A stretch of 64,000 nucleotides of DNA from an uncultured Oscillospiraceae bacterium (lineage in GTDB: Bacteria; Bacillota; Clostridia; Oscillospirales; Oscillospiraceae). The stretch covers positions 1 through 64,000 of the forward strand of contig CANQXK010000011.1 in the NCBI GenBank assembly GCA_947627715.1, written 5' to 3'. Every line of letters starts with the position of its first letter. Positions within the stretch are counted from its first letter, which is position 1. Positions 18,175 to 24,295 of this stretch are shown here, in pieces. Below the pieces are notes generated by a model. It was not told where the DNA came from. It saw nothing but the letters and a program-made list of their open reading frames with translations, and did no database searches. The translations under genes were made by a program, and so were the position numbers.

Positions 18175-18405
18175 ATGAAGGAACTGCTGATCTATATCGC
18201 GCGCAATCTCGTGGATCAGCCCGACGCGGTCACGGTGACCGAGCGGCAGGACGGGGACAAGACCGTCTTTGAGCTGCGGGTCGCCCCTGACGACATGGGC
18301 AAGGTCATCGGCCGCCACGGGAAGATCGCCAAGGAGATCCGTACCCTGATGCGCTCCGTGGCGCAGAGGCAGGGTCTGCACATTAGCGTGGACATTGTGG
18401 ACTGA
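18175..18405 (+). CDS. khpA: KH-domain RNA-binding protein KhpA (YlqC)
   Basis: A 76-residue single KH domain protein. The RNA-binding GxxG loop is in VIGRHGKIAKEIRTLMRSVA, and the ending HISVDIVD is typical. In Firmicutes KhpA pairs with KhpB (Jag) to bind many RNAs and influence cell elongation and division. The ATG at 18175 follows GGTGG. In most Firmicutes rimM follows at once. Here a strong hairpin and a terminator come next, and rimM is 2.4 kb away beyond an accessory module. Confidence 0.95.
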   Translation: MKELLIYIARNLVDQPDAVTVTERQDGDKTVFELRVAPDDMGKVIGRHGKIAKEIRTLMRSVAQRQGLHISVDIVD

Positions 18406-18413
18406 AACTGATA

Positions 18414-18440
18414 TTGGAGGGCCGCTTTGCGGCCCTCCAA
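18414..18440 (+). repeat. 12-bp perfect hairpin after khpA
   Basis: TTGGAGGGCCGC-ttt-GCGGCCCTCCAA directly after the khpA stop. It lacks a T-tract, so it may protect the mRNA 3' end ahead of the real terminator downstream. Confidence 0.6.
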
Positions 18441-18463
18441 ATGCCATAAGGGAACGTGCGGAA

Positions 18464-18512
18464 GGTCCGGCTTGGGTTCTGTGAGATCCAAGCCGGGCCT
18501 TTCTTCTGTTTT
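18464..18512 (+). terminator. intrinsic terminator of ylxM-ffh-rpsP-khpA
   Basis: CCGGCTTGG (18467-18475) and CCAAGCCGG (18488-18496) pair around a 12-nt loop, followed by GCCTTTCTTCTGTTTT. Confidence 0.8.
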
Positions 18513-18553
18513 GCTGCGCGGGGTCCTGCCCCGCTGTCTCTCTTATGCCATTG

Positions 18554-18585
18554 AAAATGCCGTGGGGTTCTCCCCACGGCATTTT
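18554..18585 (-). terminator. intrinsic terminator of the membrane protein-lipoprotein module
   Basis: AAAATGCCGTGGGG-ttct-CCCCACGGCATTTT, a 14-bp perfect stem abutting the stop of the minus-strand gene at 18586. Its A/T ends let it act on both strands. Confidence 0.8.
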
Positions 18586-19155
18586 CTAATTGTCCTGCCT
18601 TATACGGCGCTTCTTCTGTCTGCGCTTCACTGCAAACATCCAAACGGCGACTGCCAGAATAATTATGGGCACCACATTCAGCAGATAATAGCCGATGCTC
18701 CACTCCCAACGCGAATCGGGAAGAACGCCCCTGTCGATCAAATCATATACCATCAGGCGAAAAATGGCGAAAGAAATCCCGTCAAACAGAATCACCCCGA
18801 TCGGCATATTGAGAGCGGCAAAGAGCAGGGTCAGGAGCGCCGCCGCAGCCAACGCCGCCGAAATGACAATATACACCGTACCCTCTACGCCGTCAAAGAT
18901 TCTTCCGTAAATCCTTCCATAGTCCACTGCGGAGACGCTCGCAAGCTCGTGGATATTCAATCCCGTTGTTTCGTCCACATAGCCGGCAGGATAGCTGTCC
19001 AAATAGTCTGCGTAATCATCCTTCACCACAAAAAGGGGCAATAGCAGACAGGCCGCCAACAGCAGAGCGCATATCGTCCCAAGAAGCCTTGAGAGATTTA
19101 CGCTTTTATGTCTGCCCGGTTTATTTTCCAGGGATTCAACAGTGTTCGTGTCCAT
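18586..19155 (-). CDS. four-helix membrane protein of unknown function
   Basis: A 189-residue integral membrane protein. Hydrophobic segments lie at ~22-45 (LLGTICALLLAACLLLPLFVV), ~93-112, ~113-135 and ~152-172. There is a Tyr/Asp-rich extracytoplasmic loop after the first (DYADYLDSYPAGYVDETTG) and a very basic C-terminus (KRRQKKRRIRQDN). The ATG at 19155 follows AAGGAG. Base composition looks less GC-rich than the flanking housekeeping genes. It lies 39 bp below the lipoprotein gene and ends at a terminator, so the two form an operon. I recognise no family; it could be the membrane partner of the lipoprotein. Confidence 0.8.
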   Translation of the reverse strand: MDTNTVESLENKPGRHKSVNLSRLLGTICALLLAACLLLPLFVVKDDYADYLDSYPAGYVDETTGLNIHELASVSAVDYGRIYGRIFDGVEGTVYIVISAALAAAALLTLLFAALNMPIGVILFDGISFAIFRLMVYDLIDRGVLPDSRWEWSIGYYLLNVVPIIILAVAVWMFAVKRRQKKRRIRQDN

Positions 19156-19194
19156 TGTGTTCTCCTTATCTCCATATTGATATTGACCAGGCCG

Positions 19195-20397
19195 TCACCT
19201 GACTTCAGCTAACATCTCTGTAATGCGCAGCGTCACCTCGGTATAGTACCTAAGCTCCTCCGTAGACATCTCACCCTCTTTCATGTCACCCAGAGCTTCT
19301 TCCGCCTCGGCAAGCCGTTTAAGCATGGAGAGATAATCGGAAAGCATGGCTATGGAATTGTCGGATTCCTGATATTTTTTCATGAAATCCACGTATTCAC
19401 GGTAAAACGCCTCGTATTCATCCATGGCCTTTTTAAACTCCGGGCGGATCCCATCCGCCGGGGGTGCGCCGGTTTCCTCCGGCGTTGTTTCAGGGGGCGT
19501 TGTCTCAGGGGGCGTCGTCTCAGGGGGCGTTGTCTCAGGGAGCGTTGTTTCAGGGGGCGTCGTCTCAGAGGGCGGTTCCGTGGAGGGGGGATCTGTGGGT
19601 TCCTCCTGATCTCCGCTCTCCGCGGCCTCCTTTAGAATTGCGTCAACGTCAGTATTCCCGTCAAAAAAGCCCTCCCAAACAGCATTGTAGCGGTCATAGC
19701 CATCGCTCCAGGCATTGGAATAGATGTCATACATTTCCGACCAGCTGTCGGAATAGACCTCATAATTTTCCGACCAGCCGTCGGAATACTCACTGTATTC
19801 AAGCTCGTCCGCTTCGTCCTCGATGATCCTCCTGCATTTTTCATACACATCCTCAAACGAGTCGGTCCAGGAATCATAATAGTCATTCATGCCGTCATCC
19901 CAAGCATCGTAGATGTCTTCCATGGCCCTGTCCCAGACCTTGTACTCGTCCATATCGTGCGCGGCAACGTACTTGAAATAATCGGCTCCCATAGCCTCTG
20001 CGTCCGCATACAGCTTCCCCGCATTCTCAATAGCGCCGCTGTAAAACGCCTCGACGGAGGGCTTTTGCTCCTTATATGTATCATAGGAGTTCCCCAGGGC
20101 ACTGATCAGGGAATCTGCTTCCTTCTCCAGTGCCTGTCCCGCATTTTTAAACGCGGTCTCCAGCGAAGCAAGGATGCTGTCCGGGTCGTCCTTGTCGTAC
20201 TGGTTTCCTTCAGTTCCCTTGCCGTCTGTGGTCTCAAGCCCACCAGCGGTGGAACCCTGCGGCAAATCCACGCGCTCTGTGGTCCTCTCCGTCTGCCGCT
20301 GTGTGGCTTCTTTTTGATTATCTCCCGTCTGCCCGCCGCAGGAGACCAGGCCGAACAGCAAGGAGACGAAGGCAAAAATCAAGAATATCTTTTTCAT
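19195..20397 (-). CDS. lipoprotein with eight aromatic 11-residue repeats and PETT linker (DUF6591-like C-terminus)
   Basis: A 400-residue exported lipoprotein: MKKIFLIFAFVSLLFG signal peptide, lipobox LVSC with Cys20. After a low-complexity stretch and a helical region (~75-150) come eight 11-residue units (~151-194 and ~203-246) such as IYDAWDDGMND and VYSDSWSEMYD, most with Tyr at position 2 and Trp at 5. Then a Pro/Glu/Thr linker of repeated PPETT (~265-310) and a C-terminal helical domain beginning EFKKAMDEYEAFYREYVDF. That domain resembles one I recall as DUF6591; no search was run. The ATG at 20397 follows GGAGG and a perfect promoter lies at 20440-20468. Function unknown. Confidence 0.82.
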   Translation of the reverse strand: MKKIFLIFAFVSLLFGLVSCGGQTGDNQKEATQRQTERTTERVDLPQGSTAGGLETTDGKGTEGNQYDKDDPDSILASLETAFKNAGQALEKEADSLISALGNSYDTYKEQKPSVEAFYSGAIENAGKLYADAEAMGADYFKYVAAHDMDEYKVWDRAMEDIYDAWDDGMNDYYDSWTDSFEDVYEKCRRIIEDEADELEYSEYSDGWSENYEVYSDSWSEMYDIYSNAWSDGYDRYNAVWEGFFDGNTDVDAILKEAAESGDQEEPTDPPSTEPPSETTPPETTLPETTPPETTPPETTPPETTPEETGAPPADGIRPEFKKAMDEYEAFYREYVDFMKKYQESDNSIAMLSDYLSMLKRLAEAEEALGDMKEGEMSTEELRYYTEVTLRITEMLAEVR

Positions 20398-20420
20398 AAT
20401 TTAATCCTCCACTTTTTGCA

Positions 20421-20485
20421 TATTCTTATCTTTACCACAATTATAGAGTATTCCTGTGTTAATGTCAAGAATATTCTTATCATTA
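20421..20485. promoter_or_regulatory. candidate operator: paired direct repeats and a palindrome around the lipoprotein promoter
   Basis: TATTCTTATC-t-TTA at 20421-20434 recurs as TATTCTTATC-a-TTA at 20472-20485, 51 bp apart, flanking the minus-strand promoter. AAGAATATTCTT, a 12-bp palindrome (20467-20478), overlaps its -35. This is a likely binding region for the divergently encoded XRE protein at 20501; the link is inferred. Confidence 0.55.
20440..20468 (-). promoter_or_regulatory. perfect consensus sigma-A promoter of the lipoprotein operon
   Basis: Minus-strand TTGACA (20463-20468), 17 bp, TATAAT (20440-20445), ~43 bp before the lipoprotein ATG. Confidence 0.88.
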
Positions 20486-20500
20486 TCGCAGGAGGACATC

Positions 20501-20749
20501 ATGAAAATATACAACTATAAAGGGCGACGAAATCTCTGCGGCGAGCGGATACGAATCATCAGGATCAAAAAACACATCACGCAGGAGGATCTTGCCGCAA
20601 GGCTCCAGGTGGAGGGCATCACCCTGGAACGGGATTGCATCAGCAGAATTGAAAAAGGCACACGCTTCGTGGCAGACTACGAGCTTAAAAAGCTGGCGCA
20701 AATCTTGGGCGTCTCTGTGGATCAGCTTTTGGAGGAAGCGGAGGAATGA
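20501..20749 (+). CDS. XRE family helix-turn-helix regulator
   Basis: An 82-residue protein, essentially one HTH_3 domain: CGERIRIIRIKKHITQEDLAARLQ, then DCISRIEKGTRFVADYELKKLAQILGVSVDQLLEE. The ATG at 20501 follows AGGAGG; an alternative longer start at 20456 overlaps the divergent promoter and has no SD. It is divergent from the lipoprotein operon with repeats in the shared intergenic region, so it probably controls that operon and itself. Its stop is only 12 bp before the rimM promoter. Confidence 0.88.
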   Translation: MKIYNYKGRRNLCGERIRIIRIKKHITQEDLAARLQVEGITLERDCISRIEKGTRFVADYELKKLAQILGVSVDQLLEEAEE

Positions 20750-20760
20750 GGGCGCATAAG

Positions 20761-20790
20761 TTGACATGACGGCAAATACTGTGCTACAAT
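20761..20790 (+). promoter_or_regulatory. sigma-A promoter of rimM-trmD
   Basis: TTGACA (20761-20766), 18-bp spacer, TACAAT (20785-20790), about 30 bp before the rimM ATG. It makes rimM-trmD independent of the ffh-khpA transcript. Confidence 0.8.
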
Positions 20791-20820
20791 ATCCACAAAG
20801 TACAGGGTGGAAGTGAGTAT

Positions 20821-21300
20821 ATGGATTTGATCGAGACTGGGCGGATCGTGAACACCCATGGCCTCCGGGGGGAGGTCAAGATCGAGCCGTGGGCCGATTC
20901 GGTCGAGGCGCTGTGCGGCTTTTCGCGGCTCTTTGTGGACGGCGTGGAGCGGAAGGTGGAGCGCGGGCGGGCGCAGAAGGGGTTCGCCATCGTGAAGCTT
21001 GCCGGCATCGACTCCATCGACGAGGCCGAGCGGGTGAAAAACCGGGTGGTGTACGTGCCGCGGGAGGACATCGCCTTAGAGGAGGGCGGCTGTCTTGTCG
21101 CCGATCTCATCGGATGCGCCGCCTTTGACCAGGACGGGAAGAGCCTGGGGAAGGTCACGGACATTCTGACGCCCCCCGGCGGTGAGGTGCTGGAGATCCG
21201 GGGCCAGCGGGAGATACTGGTGCCGCTCAACGGGGAATTTCTGCTAAACGCGGACGTGGAGGGCGGAACGGTGACGGTGCGGCTGCTGGAGGGTATGTGA
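20821..21300 (+). CDS. rimM: ribosome maturation factor RimM
   Basis: 16S processing factor that binds S19 and helps 30S head assembly. The 159-residue protein has the N-terminal beta-barrel start (IETGRIVNTHGLRGEVKIEPW), the ERVKNRVVYVPRE middle segment, and the PRC-barrel part (DLIGCAAFDQDGKSLGKVTDIL, ILVPLNGEFL). The ATG at 20821 follows GTGGAAGTGAG. Its TGA overlaps the trmD ATG by one base, so translation is coupled. Confidence 0.96.
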   Translation: MDLIETGRIVNTHGLRGEVKIEPWADSVEALCGFSRLFVDGVERKVERGRAQKGFAIVKLAGIDSIDEAERVKNRVVYVPREDIALEEGGCLVADLIGCAAFDQDGKSLGKVTDILTPPGGEVLEIRGQREILVPLNGEFLLNADVEGGTVTVRLLEGM

Positions 21301-22076
21301 TGAGATACTGGATCGACATTATGACGCTCTTCCCGGACACCGTGGGGGACCTGATGAACGAGTCCATCCTGGGCCGCGCCCAGGACCGGGGGATCGTGCG
21401 CATCGAGACCCATCAGATCCGGGACTACACTAAAAACAAGCAGTGCCAGGTGGACGACTACCCCTACGGGGGCGGGCGGGGGTGCGTGATGCAGGCCCAG
21501 CCCCTCTACGACTGCTGGCGGTTTTTGAACAAGGCCCACCGGGAGCGGGTGCACACCGTCTTCCTCTCCCCCTGCGGCAGGACCTTCACCCAGGCCGACG
21601 CCAAGCGTCTGGCCGCCGACTATGACAAGCTGATTTTGGTCTGCGGGCACTACGAGGGCGTGGACCAACGCTTTCTTGACGAGTGCGTGGACGAGGAGAT
21701 CAGCCTGGGCGACTTCGTCCTCACCGGCGGGGAGATCCCGGCCATGGCGGTGGCGGACGCGGTGTGCCGGCTCATCCCCGGCGTTCTGCCGGACCCGGAG
21801 TGCTTTCAGGAGGAGAGCCACTGGAACGGGCTTTTGGAGTACCCCCAGTACTCCCGGCCGGAGGAGTGGCGGGGGCGGCGGGTGCCGCCCGTCCTGCTCT
21901 CCGGCGACCACGCGAAGATCGCCCGCTGGCGGCGCAAGCAGTCCCTCATCCGCACAAGGCTCCGGCGGCCCGATATGTACGAAAAGCTCACATTTGAGGA
22001 CACAAAGCAGGAAAAAAAGCTCCTTGCGGAGATCGAAACCGAATTGGAGGAAATGAACCATGGATCCGAGACTTGA
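21300..22076 (+). CDS. trmD: tRNA (guanine(37)-N1)-methyltransferase TrmD
   Basis: SAM-dependent trefoil-knot enzyme that makes m1G37, preventing +1 frameshifts. The 258-residue protein begins MRYWIDIMTLFPD and carries VDDYPYGGGRGCVMQ, LVCGHYEGVDQRFL, GDFVLTGGEIPAMAVADAVCRLIPG and SHWNGLLEYPQYSRP, all TrmD hallmarks. The ATG at 21300 shares its A with the rimM TGA; a GTG one codon earlier is possible. The C-terminus overlaps the next gene by 17 nt. rplS, often next in Firmicutes, is not here. Confidence 0.97.
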   Translation: MRYWIDIMTLFPDTVGDLMNESILGRAQDRGIVRIETHQIRDYTKNKQCQVDDYPYGGGRGCVMQAQPLYDCWRFLNKAHRERVHTVFLSPCGRTFTQADAKRLAADYDKLILVCGHYEGVDQRFLDECVDEEISLGDFVLTGGEIPAMAVADAVCRLIPGVLPDPECFQEESHWNGLLEYPQYSRPEEWRGRRVPPVLLSGDHAKIARWRRKQSLIRTRLRRPDMYEKLTFEDTKQEKKLLAEIETELEEMNHGSET

Positions 22077-23292
22077 TAAATACGCAAAGCTTCTCATCGA
22101 CGTGGGCATCCACGTCCAGCCGGGGCAGACGCTGGTGATCAACTGCCCCGTGGAGAAGGCGGAGTTTGCCAGAATGCTGGTGCGGGAGGCATACCGGGCC
22201 GGAGCGCGGGAGGTGGTCATGCGCTGGAACGACCAGGCCATCAGCCGGGAGACGTATCTGCACGCCGCGGACGAGATTTTTGACACCTTCCGCCCGTGGC
22301 AGGCCGACCAGCTCAACATCCTGGCGCGGGAGGGGGCGGCGTTCCTCTCCATCGACAGCTCAGACCCCGACGGCATGAACGGCATCGACCACGCCCGTCA
22401 GGTCCGGCAGAGCCGCGCCTTCGGCCCCGCCGTCCGGGAGTACCGGGAGATGCAGATGTCCGACAAGGTCCAGTGGTGCATCGCCGCCCTGCCGGAGAAA
22501 AACTGGGCGAAGAAGATGTTCCCCGGCGTCCCGGAGGACGAGGCGGTGGAAAAGCTCATGGACGCCATCTGCGCCACCATGCGCATCACCCCGGACAACG
22601 ACCCGGCGGAGGCGTGGCGGCAGCACAACGCGGAGCTGAACGCCCGCAAGCGGAAGCTCACGGAGTTCAACTTCAAATCGTTGCATTATGTAAACTCTCT
22701 TGGCACCGATCTTACCATCGAGCTGCCGGAAAACCATTACTGGGACGGGGGCAACTCCGTCAGCGCCAAGGGCGTCAGCTTCAACGCCAATATGCCCACG
22801 GAGGAGATCTTCACCGCCCCCAAACGCGACGGCGTCAACGGGCGCGTCGTCTCCACCAAGCCCTTCGACGTGGGCGGGGAGATCATCGACCGCTTCGCCT
22901 TCACCTTCCGGGACGGCAAGATCGTGGGCGTGGAGGCGGACGACCCCCATCACCGCGAGCTTCTGGAGGCGGAAATCGCCCTGGACGAGGGGGCGGCGTA
23001 CCTGGGCGAGGTCGCCCTTGTCCCCTATGACTCCCCCATCAGCCGCATGGACGCCCTCTTCTATGACACCCTCTTTGACGAGAACGCCAGCTGCCACCTG
23101 GCCTTTGGCGCCAGCTACCCCACCGTCCGGGGCGGCGCGGACATGACGGAGGAGGAGCGGCTGGCCGCCGGCCTCAACCAGTCCATCACCCACGAGGACT
23201 TCATGGTGGGTTCCGCCGACCTGAGCATCACCGGCGTCACCCATGACGGCCGGGAGGTCCCCGTTTTCGTGGACGGGAACTTCGCGTTCTGA
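22060..23292 (+). CDS. M29 family metalloaminopeptidase (AmpS-like)
   Basis: Cytoplasmic leucyl-type aminopeptidase, dimeric and two-metal in characterised relatives. The 410-residue length is typical. The N-terminal domain has VQPGQTLVINCPVEKAEFAR. The catalytic domain holds the expected ligand segments: TEEIFTAPKRD, GEVALVP, CHLAFGASYP and HEDFMVGSADLSITG, with conserved Glu, His and Asp. The ATG at 22060 lies inside the end of trmD, with GGAGG 9 nt before, so it is probably expressed with rimM-trmD. The family is clear; substrates cannot be told. Confidence 0.93.
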   Translation: MDPRLDKYAKLLIDVGIHVQPGQTLVINCPVEKAEFARMLVREAYRAGAREVVMRWNDQAISRETYLHAADEIFDTFRPWQADQLNILAREGAAFLSIDSSDPDGMNGIDHARQVRQSRAFGPAVREYREMQMSDKVQWCIAALPEKNWAKKMFPGVPEDEAVEKLMDAICATMRITPDNDPAEAWRQHNAELNARKRKLTEFNFKSLHYVNSLGTDLTIELPENHYWDGGNSVSAKGVSFNANMPTEEIFTAPKRDGVNGRVVSTKPFDVGGEIIDRFAFTFRDGKIVGVEADDPHHRELLEAEIALDEGAAYLGEVALVPYDSPISRMDALFYDTLFDENASCHLAFGASYPTVRGGADMTEEERLAAGLNQSITHEDFMVGSADLSITGVTHDGREVPVFVDGNFAF

Positions 23293-23381
23293 TGGCGTGA
23301 GGGCGGTATGGGATAGGCCGAACCTTCATCAAGTCATTCTATTCATCTAAATTTATCCCCCCTCTTTTCTCTCCGCACACG

Positions 23382-23419
23382 AAAGCCCCCGGAACGGCCC
23401 AGCCGTTCCGGGGGCTTTT
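23382..23419. terminator. bidirectional terminator
   Basis: AAAGCCCCCGGAACGG and CCGTTCCGGGGGCTTT form a 16-bp perfect stem with a 5-nt loop, ending in T residues on both strands. It separates the aminopeptidase gene (plus) from the XRE gene (minus). Confidence 0.85.
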
Positions 23420-23469
23420 ACCTGCCGGGATTTTGAGCGTAAAGCTTGTGAACGCCCGCCCTTTGGGGG

Positions 23470-23700
23470 TCACCGCCTCTCCCCCGCCGGGGGTATGTAC
23501 TCCAGAAGATCGTTGACGGCGACGTGGAGGTAGGCGCAGAGCTTGCAGAGAAATCTGGCGTCCAAGAGCCGGAAATCGCCGCGGCAATAGCGGCTGAAGG
23601 CCGCTGGTGAAATGTTCAGGTCTTCGCAAAGCCTGTCCCCGGAGATTCCTCGTTCCGCCAGAAGCTCCGGGATTTTGATATGAAGCTCACCATAGTTCAT
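23470..23700 (-). CDS. XRE family helix-turn-helix protein
   Basis: A 76-residue protein made of one HTH domain: IPELLAERGISGDRLCEDLNISPAAFSRYCRGDFRLLDARFLCKLCAYLHVAVNDLLEY. The recognition helix region (ISPAAFSRY) is well formed. The ATG at 23700 follows AAGGAG. It lies 23 bp below the 56-codon gene at 23724-23894 and shares its promoter. Probably a transcription regulator of this small locus; targets unknown. Confidence 0.8.
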   Translation of the reverse strand: MNYGELHIKIPELLAERGISGDRLCEDLNISPAAFSRYCRGDFRLLDARFLCKLCAYLHVAVNDLLEYIPPAGERR

Positions 23701-23723
23701 ATTGATTGCTCCTTTTGTGTAGT

Positions 23724-23894
23724 TTATTTACGCGGCTGCCGGTTTTTCCCGCTGGGCGGATGAAGAACCGTTATGTTTGATTCCGGCGCGGACAGGTACA
23801 TTTCTTCGCACTCCCGCTGGGCAGAAATTAGGACATTTATGGCCTCCTCCGTGGCGCGAATAAGCTTGAGGTACATTTCTTTATAGTCCGGCAT
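23724..23894 (-). CDS. 56-residue conserved small protein
   Basis: A short ORF with its own SD (GAGGGGTGATGG) and a strong promoter 18 bp upstream. It begins MPDYKEMYLKLIRATEEAI and continues NVLISAQRECEEMYLSAP before a polar, Pro-containing tail. I recall near-identical ~55-residue proteins beside XRE genes in many Clostridia, but did no search. Mostly one amphipathic helix, with no signal peptide or cysteine pair. The XRE gene follows after 23 bp. It may be a partner or small regulator of that XRE protein. Confidence 0.75.
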   Translation of the reverse strand: MPDYKEMYLKLIRATEEAINVLISAQRECEEMYLSAPESNITVLHPPSGKNRQPRK

Positions 23895-23911
23895 ACCATC
23901 ACCCCTCGAAC

Positions 23912-23940
23912 ATTTTAGGACTTATTGTCCTATTTGTCAA
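23912..23940 (-). promoter_or_regulatory. promoter with embedded palindromic XRE operator
   Basis: Minus-strand TTGACA (23935-23940), 17 bp, TAAAAT (23912-23917). The spacer carries AGGAC-TTATT-GTCCT (23917-23931), a perfect 5-bp inverted repeat with a 5-bp centre, typical of XRE repressor sites. A half-site (TTAGGACAT) recurs inside the small ORF near 23829. Confidence 0.78.
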
Positions 23941-23984
23941 GAAAAACAACTGAAGAGGTGTATATTTTACTTTGGTGATGACAG

Positions 23985-24197
23985 ATGCGATTGCGGATTC
24001 GGGATCTGCGGGAGGACGCGGATCTGACCCAACAGCAGGTCGCGGAGATCCTTATGTGCGACCAGTCCCTATACTCGAAATATGAGCGCGGCGAGAGGCC
24101 GCTGCCCCTGGAGGCGGCGGTGCAGCTGGCGGTGCTTTACAACACGAATCTGGATTACCTTGTCGGCAGGACCGACGACCCCACGCCGCCGAAATAA
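23985..24197 (+). CDS. XRE family helix-turn-helix regulator
   Basis: A 70-residue HTH_3 protein: RLRIRDLREDADLTQQQVAEILMCDQSLYSKYERGERPLPLEAAVQLAVLYNTNLDYLVGRTDDPTPPK. This is a textbook XRE domain with recognition helix around CDQSLYSKYERGE. The ATG at 23985 follows GGTGATGACAG. It is divergent from the 56-codon/XRE pair, with the AGGAC-N5-GTCCT palindrome between them. It is the best candidate to bind that operator. A terminator follows. Confidence 0.85.
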   Translation: MRLRIRDLREDADLTQQQVAEILMCDQSLYSKYERGERPLPLEAAVQLAVLYNTNLDYLVGRTDDPTPPK

Positions 24198-24239
24198 CAG
24201 TACGCCGGGGGCGGGAGGCTTACGAACCGCAAAATTCAA

Positions 24240-24295
24240 CAAAAAGACCCCACCGGGGCCGTGGAAGCGGCGTCCCGGTGGGGCGTTTCTTTTTA
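24240..24295. terminator. bidirectional terminator
   Basis: CCCCACCGGG (24248-24257) pairs with CCCGGTGGGG (24274-24283). On plus it is followed by CGTTTCTTTTT; on minus by TCTTTTTG. It ends the XRE gene and the transglutaminase-like gene. Confidence 0.8.

Noticed and set aside
19424-19609. A 61-codon plus-strand frame of Gly/Val/Ser repeats
   Set aside because: It is the reverse strand of the PPETT linker of the lipoprotein, so the repetition is inherited from it.
18406-20760. Integrated mobile element in the khpA-rimM interval
   Set aside because: There is no integrase, transposase, tRNA target or visible direct-repeat boundary. The region is better called an accessory module of unknown origin.
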